From contig NZ_PJBP01000180.1 in assembly GCF_002836415.1 (NCBI RefSeq), positions 62,001 to 126,000 on the forward strand: a stretch of 64,000 nucleotides of DNA. The letters are read 5' to 3'. Origin of the DNA: Psychromonas sp. MB-3u-54 (GTDB taxonomy: Bacteria > Pseudomonadota > Gammaproteobacteria > Enterobacterales > Psychromonadaceae). Below the pieces are notes generated by a model. It was given only the letters and a program-made list of their open reading frames with translations, did no database searches and was not told the origin of the DNA. Made by a program: the position numbers and the translations under genes. Shown here one piece after another: positions 33,601-48,600 of this stretch (the first letter of the stretch is position 1; every line of letters starts with the position of its first letter).

Positions 33601-36600
33601 AGACCTACAGTAATGGCATTCTTGCCCAGCGTGACGATAGTCGGGTGTTCGAACGCTTCTACCGCTTGAGCGAGGATCAGGCAGTCTACCTGTTTAATAC
33701 TGACGGCACACCAACGCTTGTGTCGCAAACTGATCCGGCTATCAGCATTGCGCATAACCGGGTGCAGATGTTGGCACTGAACACATGGGAAGATAATGCC
33801 ATCTTATGGTATGGCGACCAGGGTATCGCCGTCACCCAGAGTGATACGGCAGCTGAACTGCAGCAAAGAATGACAGATTTAGCGGGTATTGATCTGCTGG
33901 TTGCGGGAAATGGCACCATCACCAACCCCTGGTCGTTTGATTTGAGATCCGTGGAGACTATCTCCTTCACGCTGGCAGATCTGCTGCCGACCCTCGCCGT
34001 TGACGCTGGAGTCGGTTTCACGGGTGTCACCAGCGGCTCGTTGACCGATGACGGGACCACAGCGACCTACACGGCGGTCAGCGGTGCCGCCTATACCGAC
34101 ACATTCACCTACCAGCTCGACGATGGCAGCAGCTACACGCTGAGCGTGGTCGTCGATGATTCAGGCGCCGTCACGGGCGTCACCACGAGCGACACTCGGG
34201 CGGGGAGCGGTATCGTCAACGTGACCGGGGCTGGCCCATACACCTTCGCCCTGGCGGCTTTGGTGCCAACCCTGGCCGTTGACGCTGGAATCGGCTTCAC
34301 GGGTGTCACCAGCGGCTCGTTGATCGATGACGGGACCACAGCGACCTACACGGCGGTCAGCGGTGCAGCCTATACCGACACATTCACCTACCAGCTCGAC
34401 GACGGCAGCAGCTACACGCTGAGTGTGGTCGTCGATGCCTTAGGCGCCGTCACGGGTGTCACTACGAGCGACACGCGGATCGGAACCAGTGGTCTGGTGG
34501 ACTTCTTCGCTGGCGATTACAAAAAACTTGAACTGGTTACCAGCAGTGTAGTGCAGGCGCCGGATCAGCTGTTTACGCGTACCTCTGCGCTCGTCAACGA
34601 AGCCACCTTGCCTGCCAATGACAGGCAGCAGATACTGATCCCAAGCAACGCGGTATCAGCGGAGTTCCGCTATGGAGACCGCGGCAGTTTTGTCGAGTTT
34701 AGTCTCGATAAGCTTGAGTTCAGTGCCAATGCTGGCATTAACAGTACGACACTGACCAATGTTTCCAGTACCGATCATCTTTATCTGGGACAGATCCTGT
34801 CAGGAATCGGTTTGCAGGCAGGGACGCGGATCGTGGCTATTGACACTGCTGCCGCGACTATCACTGTCGATAAAGCCTCGACAGTGACAGCTGCAGACAC
34901 AGCTATCAACATTACACGCGCTGTTGGCGCATCAAATCTTGAAGCCAGCCTGAAGAGCCTGACGGGTATCACCGATCTCGCCGTAGTGGCGGGCAATACT
35001 GCGACTGATCCGTGGCAGGTTGTAATGCTGGATGCGTCGCTGAATAGCGGTGACTATAGCATGCTGGAGTATCAGATAACCGAGCAGCTTGCACCGGCTA
35101 ATCTGGCGACTAGCTTAGCCGCGACGGTCACTTTGCCTGTTAACAGCCTACAGAATTTCACCGTGGCACCCGATGCCAGCGTGACCCTCTGGTACGGCAC
35201 AGAATCTACCGAACTTCAGCTTGGTAGTGATAAAGACAGCAATGCCACGGCTATCGCTGCAGCGCTGGGTGATCTGGGCGCCTTTGATAGTATTAATATT
35301 GGCGTTGCGGGTGTTGGCTCCGGCAGTAATCAGCAATTTGATCTCACCCTGACCCCTAAAGAAACGGGTGACAACATAAGTTATAAATTGATCTCCTTTG
35401 CAACAAGCGAAACGATTGTGTTACCTGTCGCACTCAAGGCTATCGAAGTGCTTAATCCACTTCGCGCGCAGGAAATAAGTATCACCGACGGCGCCTTTAC
35501 GCTCTGGTACGGTGCGCAGGGTATAGACGTGAAGCCTGCAGATACAACAGCCACCGCGATTGAGATTGAGAACGCACTTGAATCACTACAACAGATTAAC
35601 AATGTTGCAGTGACCCAAAGCAACGGTAAATGGCAAGTTATTTTCATTGCAGCAGAGACGTTGGCCGATGGTAGTTATGCACCACTGTCCAGCGAGATCT
35701 ACACCAGCAACAGCAGTGTGGTGCAGCAAAACACCGAGGACAGTAAGCGCACAACTCGTGATACGGAGATTGCTACACAGGCAATCTTCCTTGAAACATG
35801 GCAGGGACATGCGGCCTTCAATTTTAATACTGAATCGGTTGAACTGACCTACGGCATGACGGCAGATGAAGTGGCCGTTGCGCTGGAGTCTCTGACCGGA
35901 ATACGTGACGTATGGGTCAGCGGTATTGGCGAGCTGAGCTTTGATAATGAACTGCCGTGGAATATTGTGTTCCTCGATGCCGATCGTGATGACAGCGGTG
36001 ACATTTTTAATCTTGAGCGTGTTGTAAGTGTGCAGCGCATGAACCGCTTGTTTGATGTCAACAGCTTTGAGAATAATGCTATTCAGCGTATACCTGCAGC
36101 CGTAGTGGCTATTGGTACCGAATTTAAAGGCAGCGCGGGTGAAACCGTGCTGAATGCGGGCGATATTAATAGCGATATCACCACGCAGATAGGACTGCTG
36201 CAGGCTAAGTTACGGACTATTGCAGGTCAATATTTGACTGTTGCATTTGATACTGACACTTATGTTGTCAGTTTCTTTGATTCAGCCACTCTGACTGAGC
36301 TTAGCAATAGCGCCTCCCCATTGCGCTACAATGCCGGTGGCGGTGTTAAAACCGCCGATAGTACTCCAGATATCGTTGGCAGTATCACCTTGCCGTCGGG
36401 CATTGCCGCCGCTACTTTCAGCTACAATGGGGCCGCTATCGAGTTGGAATTTTCAGTGTCTACGGACAATGAGATTAAGACTGCGCTTGCTGCAGGTCTC
36501 AGCATTGACCCTGCTAAAATTTCAGTCTCAAGTGGCAGTGCCTGGATCATCACTATAACCGATTACGATGCCGCATTACCGCTGAGCATCGCTTATGAAT

Positions 36601-39600
36601 TCCCTAGCCAGCAGTCAATTCGTGCTACTGATGTGATTGACGGAGCAAAATTCGCCTACGGAGAGCATGTCGTTACTCTTGCTGTTGCGGACATTGATCC
36701 TGATGCTGTGATACAGGCGACCCTTCTGCAGACGAAGCTGAATGGAATGACTGGACTCACGGGTGTCACTGTGGCCTATGTCGACAGCCGTTATGTCGTG
36801 AGTTTTGTGGGTGAAAATCCACAAACGCTGTATTTTGATAATGGTAACGGCTGGCTTGCCAGCACTAACATTACGTTGCAGGCATTGGCTGTGAATACGG
36901 TTGCCCCTCAACAAGTGATCGAGCGCCGCGCAGAAGATGGCAGCTGGTCTATCGAGAAAAATACGGCGGAGAACTATGCGGTGCTTAATGCAGCGCAGTC
37001 GACTTCCGTTGCTGATCTGTATATTTCGCCCTACCAGACGCTGCAGCGTTTGTCTCCGCGTCTTCTGGAAAAAGCCGTCTGGGAAAAAGACGAGACCGAA
37101 GGACCGACCAAAGGAACTTATATAAAAACCGAGAAGACAGACTGGTTCGAAGACCCTACTTGGGAAAATGACCATTCTGTAGATCAGGTTAAGATACTCG
37201 GCTCGGATCAGGGTGACTACTTCCTGGTCGGCCACGAAATACTCAATGAAGGCATTGCCAACGCTGAGTCGACGGATTTACGATCTGTGCAGATCACTCA
37301 CCAGCGACTGGATCTTGAGGGTAACGTTGATACGGCAGCGAAAACAGTTTTGATAACCCTGCGCGGCATCGACAGCGAATTCGGTAATGGTGTTGATTAC
37401 ACCGGCACCGAGAAAGATGTGCTGCGTATTGAAGCGGGCGCAGGTGATGATCGTATCATTGCCGGCCTGATACCCAATTCCACGGAGATAGAAGCAAAGC
37501 ACGTCATTAAGTCCGCGGTAGTTGACGCGCTGATATTAGATGGCGGTGCTGATAACGATCGCATCATCGGCACCGGTCATGCAGAGACAATTATTGGCGG
37601 TGATGGCAACGATCTCATTACCGGCAACGCGGGTGAGGATAACTTTAACGATACATCTGGCGAAGATACGCTTATCGAACAACGCGATCTCAATTTCACG
37701 CTGACCGATGATACGCTTGAGGTTTATGGCACGGGCATAGATGTTTATAACACAGGCGTAGAGAGAGAAACCGAAGCTGTTACTGTTTTTGAGCGCTTTG
37801 AGCTTTATGGTGGGGCGGGTGCTAATAAATTTGCGGTGGACAATTTTACCCAGATAGCGGCACTGGACGGTGTAGCGGGCAGCGATAGTTATACTATTTC
37901 ACTGACCGGAAACATTGCAGGCCAATCCGCGGTGTACATTAACGACAGCGGTAATTCAGGTAGTGATGATGTGCTTCTTCAGGGCAGTGAGTTTGCTGAC
38001 ACACTGCACCTTGATTCAGATACCTCGCATCAGCGTGTTACGCGCGCTCTTGATATTGCAGGTGCCCCTGTTGCAGGTGACTTTAAGCTGGTTTACAACG
38101 GTGAAATAAGCGCCGCTATTTCCGCTACGGATGGTGCGGCTGAGATTCAACAGGTACTTGAAAATCTGAATAGTATTGCTGCAGTGCGTGTCACCGATGT
38201 GGTTAACAGTAACGGCGTCACAGAAGTTGGCAAGTGGGATATCGATCTCTTCATTGAAGATGCGTCGGGCAACCTGAGGACGGCCGCCAATGCAGAGGGA
38301 AAACTGTTTCGCATTTACGTGGAAGAAACTCCCACTGCTATTGCGGAAACAGAAGTCACTCGCGGTATGGTGACTCGTATTGAGAATTCACTTGCCTCGG
38401 CGCTTCTGGCCGGCAAGCCCGACATCGATGCTATGTTTGGCAGCGAAAACGAAACACAGCTCTTTAATGCTTACGGCGATGGTGCGAATACTTTCAAGTT
38501 AAGGTATAACGACAGTGCCTGGACAGCGGATTTGACCCAGCCGGCGCTATTTATACCCTCACTCACGGATACTGCCGGTGAAATCGCAACCGCCCGCGCT
38601 GCTAATGAGCTGGCGATCGAAAACGCCCGTTCCGCCATCAAGACAGAGCTGGAAAATCTGGCAGGCATCACTTCTGTAAAAGTGACCGGCAGTGGCCGCA
38701 GTTATGATCCGTGGCAGATTCAGTTACTCGAGGCGACGCTGAATGCGGGAAATTTCTATTTACTGGAAATTGATAATAGCAGCGCATTTACCAAGCCCGA
38801 CGATATCGCTAATGCCGCCGCTACCACGCGAAAATCTATCTCCCTGACAACGCCAGAGGACTACCAGCGGGTTTATTACGACTTCAGCGCTGAGAGTGTG
38901 GTTATTCACGGTTTAGGCAGCGCCGATACTTTTATTTCAGATGACAGTATGGCGAAGATCGAAGTCCACGGCGATGAGGGGGCTGATAATTTCCTTATTG
39001 GACGTGTCCTTAAAACTAAGATTGTCGACGTCAATGGTGAAAAAATAGAAATCATCGACGGCCTTGACGGTATCACTTCGGGCGTCACCGTAGGCGCTAC
39101 CTTTAATGGTGGCTCGGGGGACGATTATTTTGAAGTCAACCACAATGTCGGCACGCTGGATCTGTTCGGCGAGGCCGGTGATGATACCTTCTTCCTCAAG
39201 GCGCAACTGCAGGAAAAACCCGGTGGGACGGGTACCGCGGGTATAGGTACTGAATTAACAGAAATAGATGGTGGCCAGATCACGGCAGGTGCGGGTGACA
39301 GTCAGGGGCAAATTGACAAAAAGGACAAGGATGTCCTGATCGACTATGTCGAGAACAATCGCGTTGGCATCTTCGGCGGCAGTGGTTTTGATACACTGGT
39401 AGTCGCGGGTACTGCGCTAGCCGACACTTTCTATGTGTTCAGAGATAATGATGGACAGCAATACCTCTACGGTGCCGGACTTAAAATAGAAAATATCGAC
39501 GGTATTGAGCGTCTGGCGCTGATCACCGGTAGTGGTGCCGACACGGTTTATCTGTATGGTCTAGACCCGGCACTGAGTCTGCTGATCAACACTGGTTCAG

Positions 39601-42600
39601 GCGATGACAAAGTTATTATTGGCGGAGAGCAACAGACTTTCAATGTGACATATCCGGCCTCAAGCGCGGTCTATACCGTTGAACAGAATCTGCTGGTAGA
39701 TGTGCTGCAGGAATTACAGACAGAAACCGATTATAACGACATTGTCTTCCAGCATATTGATGAAAATACAATAGATTTTGCGTCGGTGTGGCGTACATTT
39801 TTTGATAAGTGGTTTGATGTAAAGCCTGACGATCTTGCTTTACTGACAATGGATCAAACACGCTGGCGCCTGCTTGAAGCGAACCTCGCGGTAGGCTTAA
39901 AGCTTTACACTCAGGCTATTGGTCTGGCGTCCAGTACGTCTGCATTATATGCGCTTAATGGTTCAACTAAGGCCATCAGAGATGCTTATGCGACAGGCGT
40001 GGACACCTTCGAGACTGCACTGCAAAGCACCAATGCGGCTTACTGGAGTAAGCAGGAACTTAATGTCAGGACCGAGGACTACGGATTTTTAGATTTGATG
40101 ACCCGGACTATCTATTCGAGCTCACTCTACTCCGCACTTGATAACGATACGGCCCCCTTCCTGCCGGATCAATTAGATTTTGCAACTCTAAATGCTATTG
40201 TGCCAACCACGAATATGTTCGCCAATAATCGCAGTATTGACCAGATCATGTTCACAGAATACCTACAGCGTATCGTCGCTGGTACCCATCTGGGCTGGAT
40301 GGTCGATGCAAGCACGGTCAATGTAGCCGAATCAGGTATAGCAGGGCTGTATGGGTGGGTACCGGATCTGGTTGTTGGAAACGATCTGAACTTTAGTTTT
40401 GTGCCGGTCGCTAACAGCTCTACTAGTGCTTTTTTAGGACTATTTGGGACAAGTGCTTCTAATGGCGGCTTTATGGCGCCGATAACCGGTCTCCCGGATG
40501 CCGATATTAATACTATCAATGAACCGGGCGCGGCTATGTTCTGGGACTTGATAACGCTGTTTTATAGCATCGATACCCCTCATTTTGATAATACCATCAA
40601 TATTGTTGAGCACTACACAACAGACATCGAAAGCGGAGCGGCTTCTTATGTCTTTAATGATTTACCTGAACGCACCGTGGAGAAGATTCTGCCTGAGAAT
40701 TACGACATCAGCAAAATTGAAGGTGTACTTCGTATCGCTGGTGGGCAGGGTAATGACAGTCTGGAGATTAATGCACAGCAGTTACAGGGTGATGTCACTG
40801 TTAAGCGCCAGACGCTGAATCTGAATGACTATACATTTGCCTACGCAGATAATCTTATTACAGCCACGTTGGGCTCCGCGACGGATGGATTCTCGCTAGG
40901 TCCTACTGGCTGGGTTAGTGACGTAGCCAAAAATGGCAGTAATGATGCCTTTATCGACGCCGCCATCGCGAGTCTGGAAAACGGGGTCAGCTTCGATGAT
41001 ATCGAAAGTGCACTGATTCGTGCTGATAAAGAGACCCAGCTGGGTATTCTCGCGGCACTCGACAATAACGCAGTGACCGACGCAGAGGTGAACATTTCGG
41101 TTGATACGTTGATCGATAGTTTTACCCTGAATACGTCACTTGCGGTACTCAATACAGCGGCAATAAATTTGGTCAGCATGGATTTAACGTCCGTTGGTTT
41201 CAGTGACGTGCGTCTTTCTACCAATGGAGGTCTTGATGGCCAGCTTAAGCTCGCGGATTACAATAAAAAACGTGAAGAGTATCAGACCAAACTACAGGAA
41301 TATCGGGTCAAGCTGCAGGATTTTGTCACTCGCGGACAAGCATTGCTTGCTAACGCTATTGCGTTGGACACTGGTTCGGACACTGTCAAACTAGCAGATA
41401 AAGATGACTTCTCACTCGATAAGCTTGATTTGCTGCTCAATGATTTTGCGCTTAAAAATATGATTCAGGGGTCTGCGGCGGAAGTGATTACCGAGGCCGT
41501 GAAGTCTGCATTAGAGGACTTGAATAAATTCTTTACCCTGATATCCGTGGGTGGTGAGCTTGATGGCAAGGGTTATACCTGGACGCCGGATACTGCGCTC
41601 AAGGTCTACCAGCAAGTCAGCCCCGATGTCACCGATCGGACGACGACCCGTAGTTACAACCAGAATATCTGGGAAGTAGCGCCCTATACCGAGGCCGATA
41701 GCTGGGTGACGGGTGAGCGTTTTCCTGATCAAATTAATGGGCGGATTGACCCTTATACTGACAAGGTTGAAGACTTCCCAGTAAACGACACAACAGGCGA
41801 CAATAGAGCGTTGCGCACGATCACATACACAGTCGATGGCACCGAATATCTGGTCGGTGATGACGGTACTGCTAACCCTCAAGACAAGGACAAGATCGGC
41901 AATAATATAGCGATGGATATCGCCTACGTTGAGCGGCTCGATAACCTCGATACGTCGTACTACACCTATTCGTACTACGCAACCGATGCGGCTGGTGATT
42001 CGGCGCTCGAGGGCGTTGCCATTCGCAGACTCAACGACAACGACAGTACCGCCGGGAATATCCGTGTTGGTGGTCAGATTGCGCTATTACTTGAGCCTAT
42101 TACTCCCGATACCTCAGTTAATAAACGCGTCTATCTGAGTGCCAGCAACTGGAATGCTTACGTCAACCAGCTCGGCACAGAAAACTATCTTACTGTAACC
42201 GATGTCACTGCATTCAGCACTCTGTCGTTTACCGATGCGCATGTGCAGGCTCTGATCCAGACCGCCTTTGGTCAGACTTTACGAACAGATGTTAGTGCTG
42301 CTATCTCCGATGGATTGATTATCAATAAAGCGGGCGCTGAACACACTGTTGATATCAAAACTTTTCAGGATGATGACAAGTTCTATCTGCCTTTCCAGAT
42401 AGACATCGCCCGTAATGAAGTTGTCACTGTGACAGTCGGCGCCGATTACGTAACAGGTGTGCTGCCAAACACAGCTTCAACCGTTGTATTTGACAGTGTT
42501 ATTGGATTAAATAATTCCGGTCTGTGGTTTGGCAGCTTTGAAAACCTTGATCTCAACGTTGATGCCGGAACGGGTAATTCTGCTACGGTAAACGTCGAGA

Positions 42601-45600
42601 GTACTTTCTACCTGAATAACGTGACGTTCAATACCGGTGCGGGTAACGATTTCCTCAATATTGGGAAATTGACTGACAGCAGCAATGCGATTACTTGGGA
42701 TCTTGAGGGCATTGCCAGTGATATCTACATCATTGGCGACGCGGGTAACGATACCGTTAAGGTTGGTAATGACTCGGACAGTGACGAACATACCAGTACT
42801 CTGGCAGACGGAACCTTTACCAGTACTGCGACTGCCACTGGACTGGAAAAAATTAATTTCTTCAGTCAGGCAATAGTAGAAGATTTAACCGCAAACCCGG
42901 AAATTTTAGCCTTGCCATCGGCCGTTACCGTGGAAATTATCAACATAGTGATGGGCAGTGGTATCGATCATTTTACGGTGAACGATAGTGGGACGTTAGT
43001 CACTGCCTGGGATACGACACCCGTAACGGTGAACGTTGATACGGCAGCGGGTAAGGATGTTGTCGATATTATCGATAATGTGGTCAACGAACTAATTATT
43101 AAAACAGGTTCGGATGAAGATGAAATTAACCTTAAAGCGAATCGTGATCGACTAACCATTCACGCCGGTTCTGAAAATGATGAAATTAATATTGGTAATG
43201 CACAACTATTACGCGATATAGCGGCCAATCTAACCGTCAAAGGTGAAGATGGCACGGATACTATCAATGTCGATAACTCCGGATCCACGTCCAGTGCCGC
43301 CGGCAATCTAACTCTTGCTCAGCTCAGTGGTCTGGATATGGGGGGCGTTATTACCTATGACACGGTGGAGGATTTAAATATCTTCCTCGGTAGCGGTGAA
43401 GACAAATTCACCGTTGTCAGTACGCACGCCGGCACGACTGATATTACCGATACAGGCAGCACTAAAGATCTGTTCCGGATCAAGTCAATTGCCGGAGAGA
43501 CCACTATAGTGGCCGGTGCAGGTGTTGATCAGCTTACCGTGGCTGACGACAACGATACGCTGTCAGGAATCAGGGCAGTACTTAATTTATCATCTGCTGA
43601 TAATGATAATATTCTGAAAATGGATAACAGCGGGGCGACATCGACGCAAACAACTGTGCTTACGGATAGAAAGCTTACCGGTGACTATATGACCGGGCAT
43701 ATCAATTACAGCAGTTTTTCCGATCTGACCTTGTTGCTGGGTTCCGGCGTGGATCACTTCACTCTGGAAAGTACGATTGACGCTAACACCCATATTCAAA
43801 CCGGGGAAGGCCGAGATCAGGTCAAAATAGAGCAATATTCTGGTGCGGTGGTTATCGAGACCGAAGCGGGCAGTGACACTATCAGACTGTTCGATGGCAT
43901 TGATGATCTGGCGAGCGCCGGAGCAAAACTTGAAATCGACGGCGGTGAAGGGGGTGATCACTATATTGTGACTGTAGCAAATGATATCGCGGGCGAAAGC
44001 TTTGTTAATCTGAATGACAGTGGCAGCACAGGTGACGACCGGCTTACCTATAATGGCAGTACTGGTAATGATTTGATTCAACTGGATACGGTCTATGATC
44101 ATACTGAAGATAGCAGTCTGGAATTTTCTACAGACCGCTGGCTGAACGGCTCAGGCGAACATGGCGATGGTCTGTTGATTGCTCATTTCGATGGTCAATC
44201 GGCTGACTATGATGCGGTTAGTTTGAGTGATACAGAAACATTAATGGAAGTTAAAACATCGCAATTGATCAATGCTGCCAATTATATGGTGCTGAATTAT
44301 TCTACTGTTGAAAAGGTCACTATCTATGCGGGTGAGGGTAACGACAAAATTATTAGTGATGATACCAGCGAAGTGATCGATGTTTATGGTAACGAAGGTG
44401 AAGACGAGTTCTATATTGGATCCGTGCTGGCGACCGAAGATGTATCGGTAGAGGGCAGGGTAATAACAGTGGTTACCGATATCACCCATGGTGCAACCGT
44501 CAATATGAATTTTTATGGTGGCGCAGGCAATGATTATTTCGAGGTTAACCATAATCAGGCGGATATCGGACTGTACGGCGATAACGGTGATGATACCTTC
44601 TTTATCAAAGCGCTATTGACCTTGAATGACGATGAAGATCTGGTGGAAATGGATAACAAAATTGCCACGGTCAGCGGTGTCTCTGGCGAAGGCAGTGACC
44701 AGAGTCAGAAAGGTGTTAACGACAACCGTATAGTGGATGTGGACGCGCTGGTTTATGTGGAAAATGCCAATGTGAAGATTGATGGTGGTGCCGGGTTCGA
44801 CTCAGTGGCGATTGTAGGTACCGTGCTCAGTGATACTTTCTATGTATTTGCTGAGGAGGTGACCACCACGGATGCGGTTACCGGTCTGCAAAAAACCGAC
44901 ACTGTGCAGCGTATTTATGGCGCTGGAGTGAAACTGAAAGAACTGCTGAATATCGAGAATATCCAGATTATCACCGGTGCCGGTGATGATCGCGTTTATG
45001 TTTATGGCGTAAATATGGGGCCGGTGGCAGACATGGTGATCAACACCGGTACGGGCAGCGACACTGTTTATATTGGCGGACCTGAACTGGCATTCGATTT
45101 GAATTTCCCGACCCGCAGAAGCACCGAGTATGCTGCGGTCGATGGTTATGGGGCGGCAGGTGAAATAGCGATTGGCAACATTGGTCTGGGCATTGATTTG
45201 ACTGAGCATCAAAACCGGATAGTCTCTTTTGCTGTTGTTGAGCCTGCACAAACTCGTACAAAAATAGTGGCAGCGGCGACGACTCTGGCAGGGATACTAA
45301 ATCCTGTGAGGATAACCGATCCTGGTGGTGAAGTGGACACTATTGTGTTCAATAACCAGACGGGAGCTGATGATCTGATTTTTGAAAATAGAGAACTTTA
45401 CAAAAAAATTATAACGTCGGACGCAGGCAAGGTGACCTATCCTGTGACTGTGAGTCTCGGCAGCGGCACTCAAACCGATCTGATTGCACAGCTGGATGCC
45501 TTGTCGAAAACCTTTATTGATGCGGAAGGTATCAAGAAAATCGCAGATATGAAGGAAATGATCAATGATTATCTGCAGAATCAGATTGTCTTCACTGATC

Positions 45601-48600
45601 GGTATTACGATGCTGACGAATACGATGCGCAAGACGTAAAAGTTAAAGACGGATTAATCGCTCGTCTGGAAAATAACCAAATCGAAGATATTATCATCGC
45701 GGAAGGTGTCTCCTATGCTGTTTTCCAGGATACCTTAGATGCAAACAGTAATATTGTTACCAGCAGAATGCAGCTTGATAAATTTCTTGAGGGAACGGGT
45801 TACACGGCAAATTACAATACTGAAAAAAATCCGGATGCCGGTAAAACCGGTAACTGGGTGTTCCATTTTGATGCCAGTCTGGGTGATGTTTCTCCTATCA
45901 GTTTGATGGGTGATGCTGCGTTTACCACCGGTGTTGTAAAACTATTATCCAGCACCAGTGTACAGGGTGTTCTCGCAGAGGCGGATGGCAGTCAGAGCAT
46001 AGCAGAAATTCAATCACTGCTCATTCCTGCCGCTGCTGGTGGTAGCTTTACACTGACGGTGAATGATAAAACAACCAATCTAATCACTAATAATGGTGAT
46101 CTATTGGCGATCGAACAGGCCCTAAACACTGACCTGATGTTTTCGGGTAAAGTCAAAGTGACTGATCCTGATAATGACGGCAACCTGACCTTTAGTTTTG
46201 CTAGCGTTCTGGGCAATGTGAGTGACATCCTGTTAACCGGTGATGCGGATTTCAATATTAGTACTATATTCTCCAGCACCAGCACGACCGGGGTTATTGC
46301 GGTTCCCGGTATTAAAGAAATACAGTCACTATTAAATCCGAATGCCACTGCCGGCAGCTTTACCCTGACAGTGAATGATCAAACAACCGATCCACTAAAC
46401 TTTGATGCGGATTATATGCTTGTTCAGGCCGCTTTAAACAATATCCCGATGTTATCGGGTAAAGTTGAAGTGACTGATCCTGATAATGACGGAAACTGGC
46501 TATTTACCTTTGATGAAAGCTTCGGTGATGTTAATGACATAGTGCTCACCGGAGATACTGATTTTGATGGTGCCGTTGTTACTTCTATTACTATTACTCA
46601 AGGCAAGCTTCCGGTGCCTAGTGCTAATGAAGTACAGTCATTGTTGAATCCGAATGCCACGTCCGGCAATTTTACCCTTAGCCTTACTGTGAATGGTGTA
46701 CTTCAGACTACTAATGTTCAATTACCTTTCGATGCTGATTATCAGGATATAGAAGATGCGCTGAATGCTATTCAGATTTTAAAGGGTAAAGTCAAGGTTA
46801 CCGACAGCGAGCTGCTTTATCAGATTAAAAATATCACTAATAGCAACGGTACTGAGCTCGACTATGTGACCCAGAACAGCGAGATCCTTGTTCATAACCT
46901 TGATGGCACTACCAGTGCCAAACTGGATCTGATTGGGGTCAGTTTGGTCACCGCAACCTCGGTGGCCCTGCAACTGCAATCGGATTACCTGCAGAGTTCG
47001 GAATTGTTATCTACAGATGCATTGAACACCCTATACGTTAGCGATCAGCTACCTAAGATTTATTTCGACGCCTTTGAAGAAGTAAAGCTTAATCTGCTGG
47101 AGCAGAATGCCAGCACCCTGACCTTAGACAATGACCTATTTACCGGAATGACCTTTGTGCAGGGCGGTAGTGAAGGCGATACATTTAATGTCAATGCAAT
47201 AGCCGGCCAAACCTTCCTGTATGGCGGTAAAGGTGATGATACCTTTAATGTTGGACAGGGAACTGTGGATCAGATTGATAATGAGTTATTCCTTCTGGGT
47301 GAAGGCGGTGAAGACAGTGTGTTTGTGAACAACAAACTGGCCGACAGCGCTGCGGTGACACTAGAGAAAAACACAGTGCAGCATACACTGGCTCAAGACA
47401 AACTCAGCACAGTCACCAATGCGCTGGAATTTACGATCAGTGATGCTGATGAGAATAAAAATATCGCGGATCAGCTCGAGTCTGAATCAGTGGAGTATGC
47501 ACAACTGGCGGCACTCGCTAACTTAAACGACTTAGATAAAGTAGCAGTGCAGGCGGCTAATGAACTCGGTGCCAGGATCAAAAATACGCTGGAGGTTGTT
47601 GAAACAGATTTCATTAATGGGGTCAATGACCTTGTGACGGATCAGCAGGATAACCTTAAGGCGGTATTGAACAGTGATCTGGCGGCGTATTATATAGCGC
47701 GCGATGCCTACGAAGATAAAAAAATAGAGGTGAAAAGTCAGGGGAATACCATCATAGTGCAGGCCAATAGCGCCGTTGGTGCTGTATTTGGGTCGTGGGG
47801 TGCTTGGGTTGGTCAAGTTGAGGCAGCGCTAGATACGGCTGGCTACACACAAAGAACAGCTCTTTATATTCAGGTAGCTGGGAGCAAACCAGATGCGAAT
47901 GCTTTACTTGCGGCTTACAAGCTAAACCCAACTAATATTACACTTAATCTTGAGATGAGAGCCTATGGATCTAAAGATGTAAATGGCAATGTGATCAGGG
48001 GCGTTTATGTCAATAATGTTTTGACTTATATTGATACAGTGCTTCCGTCTACCGCGTATGTTATTCCGGTAAGCACAGCACTGAAGACCAGGCTGGAAGA
48101 ACTTCAGAAAAATAAAGATGATGCTCAACAGTTAAATAAAGAACTGGCGGCGCTAAAAGCGAAATTACAGGGAGCTAGCTCGGCACTGAGAGCCTATTTC
48201 GATGAGACTCAGCTGACCAAGTATTATACAGATGCTGAAAACAACAACAAAGATGCGGCAGCTGCGGCGAATACCCTGATTGACATAGATGTTGAAGTAA
48301 AAGCGGCACTGGATGCTATTAAAGATAATATAGATGTAGCAGCAGTTAGTACTAAAATGGCACTGACTGAGGCAATCACTCAAGTTAATAATCTGATCAA
48401 TGCGGGTGGTGCCGTCGACGTTGTTATTGATGCCGTCACTACAGAGTTTGGCTCTCTGCAAACTGAACTGAAAAAAGCGGCCGGTCCGACATGGGATAAA
48501 TGGGTGCATCTTATTCGTTTGCAGTTGGTGCAGGATGTCTTGTTCACCACTGAAACGATAAAATTAGCCCAGGTAAAAACACTCTGGCAAGCTATTCCTG

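Larger units (their letters stand above)
33350..38770 (+). repeat. Array of about nine diverged modules of the YG...PW type
   Basis: A module recurs about nine times: a strand with WYG or FYG, a helix-like segment with ALESL followed by I..V.V, a GxG turn, then PWxVxF and often DAD. Clear starts occur near 33361, 33805, 34667, 35188, 35506, 35815, 36411, 38083 and 38485. Sequence identity between copies is low, so this array is old. It probably forms a chain of small beta-sandwich domains. Confidence 0.7.
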
